NCBI GenBank assembly: GCA_007026445.1
Contig: VDMD01000181.1
Span: 1 to 39,744, forward strand
Direction: 5' to 3'
DNA from: Schizophyllum amplum
Taxonomy: Eukaryota; Basidiomycota; Agaricomycetes; Agaricales; Schizophyllaceae
DNA: 39,744 bases
The translations under genes and the position numbers were made by a program. Position 1 is the first letter of the stretch. Each line of letters opens with the position of its first letter. The notes beneath the pieces were generated by a model. That model worked only from the letters and a program-made list of their open reading frames with translations. It did not search any database and was not told the origin of the DNA. Positions 1 through 11,684 of this stretch are shown in pieces.

Positions 1-2802
1 CCTGGGCGGCGTCCATGGTGTCATGATGTGAGTCCAGCCCAAGCGTACTCATCAAAATACTCATGTACGCCAGGGCGTATCACGAGCTCGACGAGATTCC
101 TGCGCATGTCCACCCGATGCTTTACGCCGCTCTTGACGAGTGGGGCTTCAACGGTGAACTGGTTTCCTGGGCGCCGATTGCACGACACTGAATATAGGCT
201 CTAGGATTTATCACAGCCGATGATACGGGTGCGTGCCGCTGTTAAGATTGAATGCGGGTGTTTGACCGTCCTGTAGGCATGGCCATGCTGTACAAGCGGC
301 ACACTGTCACAGCCTCGGATGCGGATACCATGCAACAGTATCTCAACGCTGGTGGCATGATACAGTATTACGACTTCTCTAGCGACTTGGCGGTAAGAGC
401 TGCTTCTACACGTCTGCCGCGTTCACTTACTTATTCATTCCTTTCCTTAGCGATGTAAGAGCAAATTATTCTTTGCCAACCATTGTATCTAATCACCCAA
501 CAGACCATCGTGGATCTTGTCGCCAACGGCACCATCCCGCTGCATGTCCTACAAGAACGCGTGCACCGCGTAATCGGCGTCAAGTACGATCTCGGCTCTT
601 CGAGGACCCTTTTGTCCAGGAGGAAACCTCGACGGCCTTGGTCGAACAGCATGTCCCGTTAACGCTGGAGATGGCGCAAAAGTCGCTTGTTCTACTCGAG
701 AACAGGAATGGAACATTGCCCGTTTCACTCAGCTCTGGTATAAAAAAGATCGCTCTTGTCGGGCCGTTTGCCGATACGCTTAATTACGGTGCGACGCCCA
801 CGCCTTATTGTCGCCGTTACCTTTTCTAAAGCCTCCATCCTTAGGTGGCTACTCAGGACCATGGGGAATGGGGCCGAATGACCGGGGGATAACCTTGCGA
901 CAGGGCATCCTCTCCTACCTCCCCGACTCCGTCTCCCTCGTCTCAACCTGGGGCGCCGAGTCCTGGCTGTACCACTCCCAATACGCCGTCCCGGCCTACG
1001 CCTACACCGACCTGTCTGGCACGCCCGGCGGCCTCACCGCGTCCTACTTCGCGGACCCCTCGGCCAACTTCACTTCCGCCACCCCGGCCTTCACCACCTC
1101 GCCTCAAACGCCGAATCGCGACTGGGGACTTTACCCGCCCCTGGGCCTCGCCTCGAACAACTTCAGCGTCGTGTGGGAGGGCGCGCTGACTGTGCCCGAG
1201 CTCGGCGTGCCCTCCGTCGCGGGCTGGCTCGGCGCGGCCGTCTCGCCGAACATCTCCGCGGAGGTGTTCGTGGACGGGAGCAGCGTGGCGCGGTCGCCGG
1301 CGACCCCGGTGGGCAACACCCTCAGCAACATCGAGAGCTGGGTGTGGGTGCAGGACAATGCGACGGCGGCCCCGCCGGACGGTGCGGAGTTTGAGTTTGA
1401 GAGCGGGCGTACCTATGCGCTGCGGGTGGAGCTGAGGGTGTGGAATTTGGCGCAGAAAATTGAGAATGTGAACAGTGTGAATGCGCATGTTGAGCTCTGG
1501 TGGAATCTAGCGGGCAGGGAAGGGGATGGGGTGCAGCAGGTGGGACCTTACCGTTTTCTTTCGTGTGCTGCGCGTGCTAACCTTCGTTCAGGCAGTCCAG
1601 GCAGCCGAGGGCGCCGATCTCATCGTCCTCGCTGTGGGTGCGAACTGGAACAGCGACGGCGAGAGCGGAGACCGGGCCACACTCAGTCTCTCTCCCAACC
1701 AGAGTGAGTGCCTACCCCTGCTTTGACTGAAATGGCTTGATTCATATGCAACTCCTATCAGCTGCCCTTGCGGACGCCATGTTCAACCTGGGCATACCCG
1801 TGGTGATGGTCTTGCAAGGCGGGCGACCGTTCGCGATTGCTGAATACTATGAGAGGTCTGCAGCGGTGCTGAATGCTGTGCGCTCCTCTCGTATTCATGG
1901 AGAGGCCTCGTATGCTGATCCCCGAGCAGTTCTTCCCCGGACAATCCGGCGGTCAGGCTATCGCTGACGCACTATTTGGTACGACCAACCCGGGCGGACG
2001 GGTACCTCTGAGCATTCCGGCGAATGAACAGCAGCTGCCCATCGACTATAAGTAAGCACAATATCAGCCGTATGGTAGTCAGCTAAAGCAGTATGCAGCA
2101 TCAAGTACACTGCTCGGGCAAAGAACTACACGGACGTGTACTCGTACGCGCAGGTACGCATGATCTGCCATTTCTCAGGCTACATATAGCATTGCTGATC
2201 TGTCCCTTGCACAGTATCCGTTCGGGTACGTGCTCGATATTCTAATTTCACCAACCACAGCTCATTCGCACCCGTGCCTTTGTCAATGACGCCCACGTAG
2301 ATACGGCCTCTCTTATACGACCTTCACGCGCGCGGAGTTCAACGCATCGTCTGCTAGCGGCAGCAACACCTTCTCGCCAGGTGACACCATCTCGTTCCGG
2401 GCGGACGTGACGAATACGGGAACAATGGCGGGTAGCGATGTTTTACAGGTAAGCCTTGCACCATCTAGCCTCGTTCCCATATTCATCGACATGCTCGCGC
2501 CAGGTATACCTCCTTGTTCGTCGCTCGACCATCGTACGGCCTCAGAAGCAGTTGGTCGCCTTCACCAGGGTGTACCTGGACGCAGGGGAGACTCGCACCG
2601 TGGAGATGCAGCTTGAGGTCAGTCGTGTTTGATTCTTAGTCGGTACGCTTGGCTAAGGGAGCCACAGGTCGATCGCTATCTGCCCATCGTCGACCGCGCG
2701 TGGAAATGGGTTCTGGAGGAAGGAGATTACACGTTCGCCTTGTTGGACCATGGCGGGTACGACGCGGACACGTCGACGAACGTGACGATGACTTGCGTGT
2801 GA
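1..2802 (+). CDS. GH3 family beta-glucosidase-like glycosidase with PA14 insert, 5'-truncated by window edge
   Basis: Glycoside hydrolase family 3 enzymes remove terminal sugars (usually beta-glucosyl or beta-xylosyl) from oligosaccharides. The first exons lie outside the window. Visible in order: the end of the (beta/alpha)8 domain with ITADDTG (about 208-228 plus next exon), where the second Asp is in the position of the family nucleophile, and AGGMIQYYDF; the alpha/beta sandwich start (KSLVLLENRNGTLPV); a PA14-type insert (about 1000-1540, starting near GGLTASYFADP); the second half of the sandwich (LIVLAVGANWNSDGESGD, VVMVLQGGRPFA, FFPGQSGGQAIADALFG); and a C-terminal fibronectin-III-like domain (YGLSYTTF, DVTNTGTMAGSDVLQVYL). 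Introns fit at 229-276, 393-503, 789-844, 1540-1591, 1704-1761 and 1878-1929, plus several short ones after 2052. One base is missing near 594 (GGC-TCTTC where GGCCTCTTC is expected), which breaks the frame between KYDLG and LFEDPF. Substrate cannot be told from sequence. Confidence 0.88.
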
Positions 2803-2914
2803 GGGCGATATACTTATTCCGTACAATGAAGATGTGCCTGTCGCAATGTAAGAGCTTGATTTCCAAAGAACATGATGATACTGAGGGAGTTCGCACCCTT
2901 TTAGCGTGATATCA

Positions 2915-3100
2915 ACAAGCTTTCCAAGCCTTCAGATGCTTCTCAAGCCTGAGAATGGTTGCCCAGCCTTGTAATCTCTCCTCAACCTTAGGATCTCTCT
3001 CCAGCCTTGGAAGCTCCTCCGCAGCTTGAGGAGCTCTCCTCAGTCTTGGGATCTTCCTCCAAGCATTAGAATGTCTCCCAAGCCTTACGATAAGCTCGCT
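2915..3100. repeat. Degenerate tandem repeat, about 19-21 bp period
   Basis: About nine imperfect copies of a CCAAGCCTTxxxAATCTCTC-like unit follow the GH3 gene (for example ccaagcattagaatgtctc, then ccaagccttacg). The array fills the convergent gap between the GH3 and COA8-like genes. A short minus-strand ORF over it is just the translated repeat. Confidence 0.6.
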
Positions 3101-3199
3101 GCTCAGTAACTCTGGGTCCGGCACCTGCCACGCTTTGCATTGCCATCGACGGATTCAAACTACATCGTGATTATCTGGCATGAAAGCGCGCTTCAACAT

Positions 3200-3794
3200 T
3201 CAAATCCACTTGCTCTTAAACTGCTGCCACTTCACCCTCCACTCCAGCTGAATTATTTCCCAATTTCTCGCTCGCCATTCGTCGGTGTATTTGTCTAGGC
3301 GCTCGCCTTCTGCAACACCCATTGTCTGTAGAACTCGACAACGCGTCCTTCCTTGTCTAAAGGAGGTGCGTCCGTGGGGAGTGCGGCTAGGACCTCTTGT
3401 CGCGCCGCTTCGAATCGGCCATTGCTCTGTTCGATCGTAAGACATTCGTTCCGCATCGTATTGTGTGCGGACACGGCAAGCGCAGACACACGCACGTCAA
3501 GCCAAAAATTGTGATTGAAGTTGTCTAGTCTTGTCGGGCAAGCTTCCATCGCAGATCGTAGTCTGTCTTCGCCCTTGCCGGGTCCTCGTCGAACTCGTGA
3601 AGGGAGTAAGGGTGGGGAAGTCGCTGGGAAGCGGGGGGCGCGTCCGAATAGATGACGGGGCGCAAGTTGGATATGGGGTGCGGCGGACCTATCTTGTCAT
3701 CTCTACGGGCTGTTACGTGCAACGAGCGCCGTATGCGAGGCGCACGAGCGCCGATTCTGCCGGCGGCAGCGAAGGACATGGCCGTACGAAGCAA
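3200..3794 (-). CDS. COA8/APOPT1-like mitochondrial protein (DUF2315 family)
   Basis: The protein resembles COA8 (formerly APOPT1), a mitochondrial factor linked to cytochrome c oxidase assembly. The N-terminus (MLRTAMSFAAAGRIGARAPR, Arg-rich, no acidic residues) looks like a mitochondrial presequence. It is followed by the family signature DKIGPPHPISNLRPVIY and the later blocks NHNFWLD, VEFYRQWVL and DEWRARNWEIIQLEWRVKW. The start at 3794 was chosen because it opens the presequence; 3779 is an alternative. Two single-base gaps, near 3530 and 3297, interrupt the frame; both sit where CCTAGAC/CCCTAGAC is expected but one C fewer is present. The gene is head-to-head with the GPHR gene, 286 bp apart, so a shared promoter region is likely. 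Length (about 190 aa) suits the family. Confidence 0.75.
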
Positions 3795-4080
3795 GGGAGG
3801 GGACGCGGGCCGACGTCCCGCAACTCATAATGCGATCCACAATATTCCGCTCGCGCCTGGTCCACAACTTGTCCCCGACGCTCATGTTCTCAATTTCCTC
3901 TGAGAAACAGAGAACCTCATATCCCCATATCAGTACTTTCAAGATTTCTGATTCCACACAATTCACCAGCAGCTCATCGCTTCTTCCCACTTTACCCCCA
4001 AAACTCCCGCTCTACCAACCAGCCGACGGTCCCTCATATCAGTGGGCACTCCCCCTTTCGCTCCCGCTTCACAGCCCACA

Positions 4081-5855
4081 ATGTCTGCCAGCGCTGTGTT
4101 GAGCATGTTATTCTGCATCCGGTACGCGGCATTCGCCTCACTCAAGAGCTACGCTGACCCTCTGCAGAGGGGGCTTCTTCCTCGGCTGCCGCAGATACCT
4201 AATCCATAGTTTACGCAGATCTCCAGGACCTCTCCCTCCCGAGACAGCCTCGATCGAGCTGGAAACGCTGCCCATGCCATCCGGCGCCTCGGCGCAACCG
4301 ACGCGCTCTACCCTGCACTCGACGATCTCGCGCGTCGTATTCGCGTCTTGCTTCACCGAGACGTGCATGATGTTCTTCTTGCTCCTATGCCAGGGCTTGA
4401 GCATGTTTCAGCCCAGGTGTGTTCGTCTGTGCACGCGCAGTCGTCGACCTCGCTCAACACTCACTCCTCAGCGTACGCCTGGTGCAGTGGAAGATCTCCC
4501 TTGCGCTTCTCCTCGTCAACATCATCTTGACAATTCCCTCCTCCATCAGCCTCGTCCTCTCTGTCGGCGCCAGCGCTCGCGACGCGTCCCCCTCGCGCGT
4601 CTGCAGCCCGCGGCTGCTCCTCAACCTCATCCCCGTCGTTCTCTACCTCTTCGCCCTCTCCTACATCCCCCTCCCCGGCGCGTTGGGCTCCCACAGGCTT
4701 CGTTGCGGGCGTCCTCGCGCGCCTTGTCGTGCTGGGCACGACCATCCTCGGGCTCCTATCGGGCTTTGGTGCGATCAGCAGCGCGTGGCCATACCTGCCA
4801 TTCGTCAACCGCGCGAAGAGCCTGCCGACGGAGCAGGACCTGCGCGCGGCGGAGCACAGCTTGGACCGCATCCGCGCAGACCTGGCCACGCTGAACGGCG
4901 AGCTGACCCGCACCTCTGCGTCTTCGACGGACGGGTCGTGGATCTCGCGGCGTCGCGACGAGCTTCCGGGGAGGTGACAGCAGTGCGTGTCATCTACACC
5001 CACAGTTCAATACTAACAAGTCTTCCAGGAGCTCAAGAAATGAAAGGCCTCCGTGCCCCTCGAGGCCGAAATGAGCCGCAATTTCGACGATCTCACGCGG
5101 CGGTATCAAGAGCACACGTACCGACGGACTTTCCGTGGGCGCGTCGTCGCGGTTGTCGGGCGCCTATTCGCGGTCTACTGCGTCGTGCGCATCGTCAGCG
5201 TGAGTGTTATGCCCCGCACGTGCGAATCCTACTCACACGCCGCCAGTCCGCTCTCCACCTCCTGTTCCCTAGCAACGCCGGTTACAACACAACCACGTCC
5301 CGACTTGCTGACCGGACCTCCTCGCGTATTCCTTGTCTATTGTGTCCCGGGAGGAAGTGGTAGGACGGGACGACGTCGCGTTGATATCGAGGCAGATCAG
5401 CCTAGGGCTGGTCGGCGTGATCATATTAATGAGCTTGAGGCTTGTGCTCAGGGGGGTGACAAGGGTGCGTGCTAGCCGTCCCGCCTGCCGTGCCTTACAC
5501 CGACCCTCTTTGCAGGCTCTCCAGGTAACTAGCCGCAACCTCGGAGCATCGCTGATGTTGCTGGTGCTCGCCGAGCTCATCGTGAGTCCACAACTCGTTT
5601 GCTCCTCAACCCCAACTCACTGTATCTCTGCAGGGCATCTACCTCCTTCTACCATTGTGCAGCTGCGCACCTCCTTCCGCCCGAAAATACAGGCAGCACA
5701 GACGCCGATGGTAATACGAAGGACAACAACCTTTTTTCCACAATCCCCGCCTACGAGGTCTTCGGCCGCTGTTTGACTGTGCATTTTTGGCGGCGACGGC
5801 GGTGTCAGTGTTTGTTAGGTGGACGGCGGATCGGGTAGATGGGATGGGGAGGTAA
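4081..5855 (+). CDS. Golgi pH regulator (GPHR)-like multi-pass membrane protein
   Basis: GPHR proteins are Golgi anion channels or transporters related to plant GTG1/GTG2. Matching blocks in order: N-terminal membrane helix MSASAVLSMLFCI; TETCMMFFLLLCQGLSMFQP; WKISLALLLVNIILTIPS; LIPVVLYLFALSYIPLP; TILGLLSGFGAISSAWPYL, the conserved family loop; a charged coiled-coil region (EQDLRAAEHSLDRIRADLA); TFRGRVVAVVGRLFAVYCVV; ISLGLVGVIILMSLRLVLRG; LGASLMLLVLAELI|GIYLL; and the C-terminal IPAYEVFGRLFDCAFLA block. Introns fit near 4122-4166, 4416-4471, 4974-5027, 5200-5246 and others. Apparent one-base errors occur near 4690 (an extra C), 5308, 5680 and 5772 (missing bases); each frame on either side matches the family. 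Expected product is about 520 aa. Confidence 0.82.
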
Positions 5856-6444
5856 TGGGTGATTACTGAGCAGAAGGAGGTGGACGTGGAAGGAGGTGGA
5901 AGGATTGAGAAGATAGAGGCGTCCGCCAATGTGTATTTGTGGCCGACGATGGAATGCAATAATTTTCTTGTCCATCCACTCAGTATAAGACATCTTCGCC
6001 TCGCACGCTATTGGATATGCTTTCGCTTTACCTGCTTGCTCTAGATCATGACATGCTAGAAGACAAAGAGCAGTGGTCTTGGAATACTTATGGAACGCTC
6101 AAGCTCGAGGAACCGACCGGCGACTTGGCCCTAGTCTCACGCAGAGCTGGGACCTGCCAAGGTCCAAGGTTGCATACTTACACCAAGTCAATGCGTAGGG
6201 AAGATTTTGGGGAGGTATTCCAAGGCTGGATTGAGCTACTAAGGCTGGGGAGCGAGCAAACTCCTACATAAGTTCAAGAATCAAATCCTCTTAATTGAAG
6301 TTCCGACAACCGAAGATGTGCACGTGACCGTGCGAGGAAGATCAGCGTGACTCATCCAGCAGTTCTAACCCCATGTTGTCCTGAACAGTCACGGTCGAAG
6401 CCACTTGCCCTTCTTCCCTCCTCTCGTATCGCTGACTTCGGGAT
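5856..6444. other. Intergenic region with a faint inverted relative of the 2915-3100 repeat
   Basis: No convincing gene. Within 6220-6250 the motif AAGGCTGG recurs at a 20-bp spacing. It is the reverse complement of the CCAGCCTT core of the array at 2915-3100, so related degenerate repeats flank the COA8/GPHR pair in opposite orientation. Confidence 0.4.
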
Positions 6445-8052
6445 ATGTCAAAGGATTTGCTCAGATCTCTGCGCCCTAGGGCTATCTAATGGCACCTTGA
6501 CCTCGAACGAATCATCGAGAACTGCAGTTAGCATCGACGCCACTCGTGCCGTGACTGCGTCACCTAGCTTGCGCAGCGAGGTTTATACGGAATTCACTTC
6601 CGCCGGGCTTTGGTCGACACTGCCAACAGAGCTTGTGCTTGAGATCCTAACTCATGTTGCTATTGACGCACCCATCGCCGCTGGTCACCTTCGTCGCGTA
6701 TGCAGCGACTGGAACCGGTTTATACTGCCCATCATCCTGCAACATGTCGTTCTCAACACAGCTAACGAGGCCCTTCGCTACTCGAAAATCATACATGCGT
6801 GGCAGGACGTCTCATGTCCGGTTCTCGGCAATCCATGGGGAGCACCTCTCCCCAAGCCTTCTACAAAGCAATCTGGATTCCCGCGGTCAGTCTTGTGCGC
6901 TCAGACACTGGCGCTCGTAACTCCCACTCAACGTCCATCCATCGAGAACGCCCTCGCCGGTGTCAAGACGCTGGCAAACATCCATTCCCTAGCAATATCT
7001 GTAGGCAACGTGACCGCTCATAGGTTCTGGCTGCGTCGCCAGCACGTACGCCCGCGACGCATAATGCTCCTCCACCACGGCAAGCCCATCGAAATCGAAT
7101 GTTATCACGACGAGCTATTCTCACGAGTCACGCACCTGTACGCTCACGAGCCGCGCACTCTGACGGGCTCGCATCACCTTGGATACAGTCGCCGCCAGCC
7201 GTGGTCGGACTGCCTTAGCCATGTCGCCATACATACTGTTCTCAAGAACATGACGGACGAACAGCGCCAGAAGGTCGCGGATGGTCTACGGTGGGCATTG
7301 GATGGACTCCCAGCATCAAACATCTGGTGTTGACGGTTGTACCGTCAATCCGTGACCTGACGAGGGAGAGCCATATCCGGCCCAACCGCCTCCCGAAGTA
7401 CGCCTTCCAGTCTACTGAGGAGGAGATCATGATACCTGGAGATGTACCTTCTGCGCTCCAGCCGCAGGCGTACTGGGACGACATCTTTCCCGAGCTTTCG
7501 GCTCTCAGCCCATACCTCAAGTCGGGCAATCTGCACCGCGAGTCGCGCTTCACACCCATGCTCTACCCGCTTGATGCCCGGCGCGAGTGGCTTGCCAACG
7601 TTGACGTATGGGAGCGTGCGAACCTGTGGCGACGGGCTCAGAATGCGACGGTGGATCCACAACTATACGCCACTCTGTGGTCTGATCACCGGATGGCGTG
7701 GGGTCACAGTCCCGATGGCTATCACACAACGGAGAAGAGCGGGTCCGCGGAGAGGGTGCCCACGACGCCACCGCGTGAATGGGGACGTCCCGGCAGTCAA
7801 TGGCTGCTGGACGCCACGGAGAATAAACATGCCTTAATCCGTGCGCAGGAGGCGATGGGCGAGTCAAATGTTGCTCCAGTGGCGCGTCCTTTTGCTGATT
7901 GGCTTGCCTTTTTACAGAATGGGTTCCCGTCGACGTCCCTTGGTGAACTGGCGCGTCGCTGCGATTTGTCATGTATGCGAGTTGTATGGTCATATCGGCA
8001 AGCAGATGAATATTTATCACGTATGTCCAAGCCTTGGATTTGGTATAGCTGA
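6445..8052 (+). CDS. F-box-like protein
   Basis: F-box proteins link substrates to SCF ubiquitin ligases. An F-box-like helix bundle is seen at about 6609-6760: LWSTLPTELVLEILTHVAID followed by HLRRVCSDWNRFILPIIL. The rest (about 430 aa) looks like the variable C-terminal region common in basidiomycete F-box families, with no recognisable LRR or WD repeat; it includes the motif FPELSALSPYL. The start is uncertain: no ATG opens the main frame upstream of the F-box. ATG at 6445 (MSKDLLRSLRPRA) joins it only if a base is missing near 6490. A second break near 7310 is cured by one more C in CTCCC(C)AGC, joining ALDGLPSIKHLVLTVVPS. Ubiquitin-pathway role is inferred from the domain only. Confidence 0.68.
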
Positions 8053-9453
8053 CTAGGACTGCTTGCACACTGCTTGTTAAGGTGTGTCTTTTGCTTTAGG
8101 CTGGTCCGACTGCGACTGTCCACGTGCTCCATTTCAATGGCGGCAGCTTGCCGTGACGCGCGCCATGCAGATGGTGACTTTGAGTCCCCCATGCACAGCA
8201 CTTGCGCCATCGGGGCGAATTCCTCATGTCTCCGTTCAATCCTCACCCTGATACCCGGATCCAGACCTTCGTTCATTACCATTCAATGCAAGTTCTCCCT
8301 CGGAGAACTGGTGTACATTCGGTGAGCTCGCAATGCACGTCGCGGCCCTCCCATGACATGTAGATGTCATGCCGCTTAGACAACGGTCAGTCACTCGCGC
8401 ATGTTTTTAATTTCCGTTTAATTCTCTCGATCTGACGGTTAGCCTGCGTGCTGCTATATGCCCCCCTTCCAGGACAGTAATTTGACTTCCATATGCTGGC
8501 TATGATGCCCGAACGCAGCCCAGCACATCCTGCCTCCCTTCTGTGCGTACTTACATGACATCCGTATCGCTGTCAAGGCTGATTCTCACATATTGACCGG
8601 CTTTTGCACGATGGCGTGGCGACAAACATCTCGCGTGTTGGCTGACTGCCTCAAGCCCTTCCCTTGTTTTCGATAGAGATGCTTGACGGCGACGAGACGT
8701 GGAAGAAAGGGAATGACTGCCCTTGCGGTAGGTTCATGGCATTGCGTCGCGGATCGTTCAAGGTAATCCGGCACTGCAGCAACGCATGCCGCTACCGTGC
8801 TTTTCGCTATGAATTACTGGATATTGACGCTGTCCCAATTCACAGAGATTTGTAGCTCGGTTAAGTCTTGGCGCCAGAGGTGGCGAGTCCCTATGGACGC
8901 GATGAGCCGGCTTTCACTTCCTCTTTCGGGAACAAAGTCGTTTCGCCATCAACGATCGCCTACAGCTCATCTACATCATTCATCCATTGACTGAGTTCTC
9001 GATTTTCTTCGGAGCTATGCTAGACGCCGTGTCTGGAACATGCCGTGACTGAACGGTGGTTAAACTAACTCTCTCCCACGTTTAGTCCCCCGCCCCTCGA
9101 TTGCCGTCCGCGACGCAAAGGATCGAGTAGCACTTCATTCGCCTACTGCACGAGCTCTCTCTTGTGGTAGTCGGTCTTGTCTCTCTTTTGCGTCGACTGC
9201 GCTGCTCCGTCACCACCCTGCATGCGCCACAAAGGTGCACCCTGGTGGCAGAAAATTACGAACTTGCTTCGAAGCTTAGGGCAGTGTGTGCTTTGGCTTT
9301 GCCAGCGCGCAGTTACTCACCGAATGAGGATGCGCAATATGCATAGTATGTTCAGAACCCAGATTCTGTCGTATGTGATTTCCTGTAGAAAGGCGCCATA
9401 AGTTGAGCGTTGCACAGAGTGCCGTCAGCATGTCGCGTGGCGAGGTCTAAGAG
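8053..9453. other. Intergenic, no supported gene
   Basis: About 1.4 kb with only short overlapping ORFs that lack conserved motifs or plausible splice structure. I see no tRNA or repeat in it. The right end should contain the promoter of the Zn2Cys6 gene. Confidence 0.5.
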
Positions 9454-9459
9454 TATAAA
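9454..9459 (+). promoter_or_regulatory. TATA box (TATAAA) of the Zn2Cys6 gene
   Basis: TATAAA in the context gagTATAAAgcgcgg lies 113 nt upstream of the ATG at 9572. The stretch in between is pyrimidine-rich, as expected for a fungal 5' leader. Confidence 0.5.
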
Positions 9460-9571
9460 GCGCGGAGGTTTCTCCCTTATTCCTCATCTCAGCAGCTCTC
9501 GACTGCCGCCGTCTTCCTCTCTAGACGACCCTTCTCCTCTTTCACCCATTTTTCTTCCTCGTTTTGCCAAC

Positions 9572-9944
9572 ATGTCTCAGGCGAGTGCAGTCATCTTTGC
9601 AAAAGGTTATGCTCATAGTTACTCGTGTTCAGATGAGCGAGAAGATGAACGCCCTCGACTACGACGGCCCTCGCGTTCCGCGCCGCACGGCTATGGCTGC
9701 GAATTCTGCAGGGGTGCGTTAGCCTTGATGCCGCCGCAGTGCTCTACTGACACCTGTCTAGCGCGTAAGCTCAAGTGCGACGGAGGTCGCCCATCTTGCG
9801 CCAACTGCGAGAAGAAAAATTCCCTTGCAACTACGTGCCTGTGTAAGTCTCTACCATGCTACCTTGCATTCCATACTCACAGTGCAGCAGTGGAGAGAGC
9901 TCGCGCAAGTGAATGCAGCATATCCATCTGCTTCAACTTCTTGA
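9572..9944 (+). CDS. Short Zn2Cys6 binuclear-cluster protein
   Basis: Zn(II)2Cys6 proteins are fungal transcription factors. The cluster reads CEFCRARKLKCDGGRPSCANC followed by EKK and then PCNYVPV in the next frame, giving all six Cys in the canonical Cx2Cx6Cx5-12Cx2Cx6-8C layout. It is interrupted by an intron at 9714-9761. The first ATG (9572) gives MSQ and would need a GC-AG intron (9581-9632) to join MSEKMNALDYDGPRVPRR; a start at 9633 is the alternative. A T is missing near 9696 (GCTTGC expected) and an A near 9816 (run of five A). After a short intron the frame ends at TGA 9942-9944 with QWRELAQVNAAYPSASTS. The product is only about 80-90 aa and lacks the middle homology region of full regulators, so it may be a stand-alone DNA-binding micro-regulator or a truncated gene. 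Confidence 0.6.
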
Positions 9945-10135
9945 ATCTTCGGTCTTTGGGTCTATTTATTGTACCGGCCTGGCGCTGGCAGTAGAAGGAT
10001 CGTCTGTGGTGTAACAACACGCCTCTTTCTTGGGTTTAGGATATCCTGCAGCAGCTTATAATTAGGCATAAAAACGTAAAATACAAAGAATGTACTTATT
10101 GCCTGCCGGCAGGCGCGGGACTAGGCGGGATCGAG

Positions 10136-11684
10136 CTACACCTTTTGCACGAGGGGATTGAAGTTATAGTATTCGCACGCGCTCGACACCTGCATGCTGC
10201 CCGTACCGCTCTTTGTTGTTGGCCATCCTTGATGATTTTACGGACGGCGCCTGGTTGTCTTCAGTTGGGAAGACACCCAGCCAAGAGCGGGCTGCCGCCC
10301 GTTGCGTGAACTCGGCATGGAGGAGCCGATGTCAAGGGAGATAGTCGCATTGCCGGTAGAGTCAGCCAGCAGCGCGAGCGCGAAGACGGCGTCAGCCGGG
10401 TAGTCCGCTCCGTCAGGCCGCTCGCCCTGGCTGCAGAGAGCCGCCTTCGGACTTGTACGGTACCAGTAGATGACCTCGTCCTCCTGGGATGGCGTTAGAC
10501 AACTGGTATTCGTATGCGAGCGCGCACGTACGTTTATGGTGGCCGAGCCTGTCTTATAAAGGCTCGCGTAGTACTGGACAATCGAGCGCCACGCGCCGTG
10601 ATCGTAACCGAGTACGTAGTGCTCGGCATCGTATAGCTGCACCGTGTCGTCGTGGTCGCCGAGGTAGTGGCTCTCAGGGAAGTCGTTCCACGAGATGAGC
10701 TCAACTATATCAGGCTTGACGTCGTTGACAACTTGCTCCCAGCGGTAATGAAAGAGCGTGTCCGCTTGAACGACCCAGTTGTTGCCCGTGCCGAGCGACT
10801 TGAACTGCCAGGGGGAGACGGCTGGGATGCGGATGAGCAATGCGACTACTTACAAGGTATCAGAAGCACGCTCACCCATGATATAGGGACCAGTTCTCTG
10901 GCTGTGTATCGCCTCCTGCATCGCAATGTCCGCGTCAGGCGTGAGCGTATCATTGGTGCCGGTAGGCCTTAATGAAGATCATAAGCGCTGCTCTTCCGTA
11001 TAAACTGATATAACTTACCACGCCCACCAGTTGGCGAATCCGTCTATGGATGAAAACGACGAGAGAACCTTGTCCACATCTCCTGAGCCTCCGTATGGTT
11101 GAGGAAGGCCGGCGTGAAGCTGACCGTCACGCCTTGCAAGCAAGCGCGATTTCAGGGTGACGTAGAAATCGTTCCCGTACGTGTCGCCCGAGAAGGTGGT
11201 ACCACGACCGTCGTTCCAGCGGTACATCGCCGAGCTAGACGCATGTTTGCTGATCAAATCTGCATGGTCTCCTGGGTCCAGGAGTCGGCGCTCATGTCGA
11301 AGGAGATGATGAGATCGAACGACGCGGCCTCGCTGCGGAGAAGGCGACACCGAGACGGTCCACTTCGTAGCCATCGCCTGGGATTCTTGATGTTCATTAC
11401 TGCAAGCTGTCAGTGACGAGTCAAGCAGTAGAAGCAGAAGAAATCCGTACTGAAGCCATCTATCCCGATGGATTGAGCGAGAGAGATATGCGGTGTCCAT
11501 TTCTCTGCCGTGTCGTATCCATAAGCGCTTTCGACCTATACAGAGGCAGACGCGTTCAGTCTTCAATATCTCAATCTCAAGAGGCCGTAGAAAGAGGACT
11601 GACCATGAAGTGAGCGAATACATCGGCGGCATGGACTCGCTCGACTGCGAGAAGCCCGGATAACAATAAAGAGAGTGAGCGCAT
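10136..11684 (-). CDS. Secreted GH71 alpha-1,3-glucanase (mutanase-like)
   Basis: GH71 enzymes hydrolyse alpha-1,3-glucan of fungal cell walls. A signal peptide opens the gene (MRSLSLLLSGLLAVERVHA, ATG at 11682-11684), followed by ADVFAHFMV, AYGYDTAEKWTPHISLAQSI, GIDGF, the FDLIISFDMSADSW block with the family Asp, FSSIDGFANWWAWP, VSPWQFKSLG, NNWVVQADTLFHYRWEQVV and DIVELISWNDFPESHYLG. The C-terminus CEYYNFNPLVQKV (stop 10136-10138) matches the usual family ending. Introns fit near 11545-11610, 11396-11440, 10969-11025 and 10820-10873. Several frame breaks occur (about 11130, 11065, 10330 and 10215), so no single open frame exists. Probable roles are cell-wall remodelling or mycoparasitic nutrition. 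Confidence 0.82.

Noticed and set aside
943..1488. 181-codon minus-strand ORF
   Set aside because: It is antisense to the PA14 part of the GH3 gene and is His/Arg/Gly-biased, a typical GC-rich shadow frame.
4461..5003. 180-codon minus-strand ORF
   Set aside because: It lies antisense to the GPHR membrane and coiled-coil region, and its composition mirrors that gene.
5992..6271. 86-codon ORF downstream of GPHR
   Set aside because: It overlaps the degenerate repeat relative and shows no family features or promoter.
6347..6349. Start of the F-box gene at 6347
   Set aside because: The codon there is GTG, not ATG, so it is unlikely as a nuclear fungal start; the ATG at 6445 is preferred.
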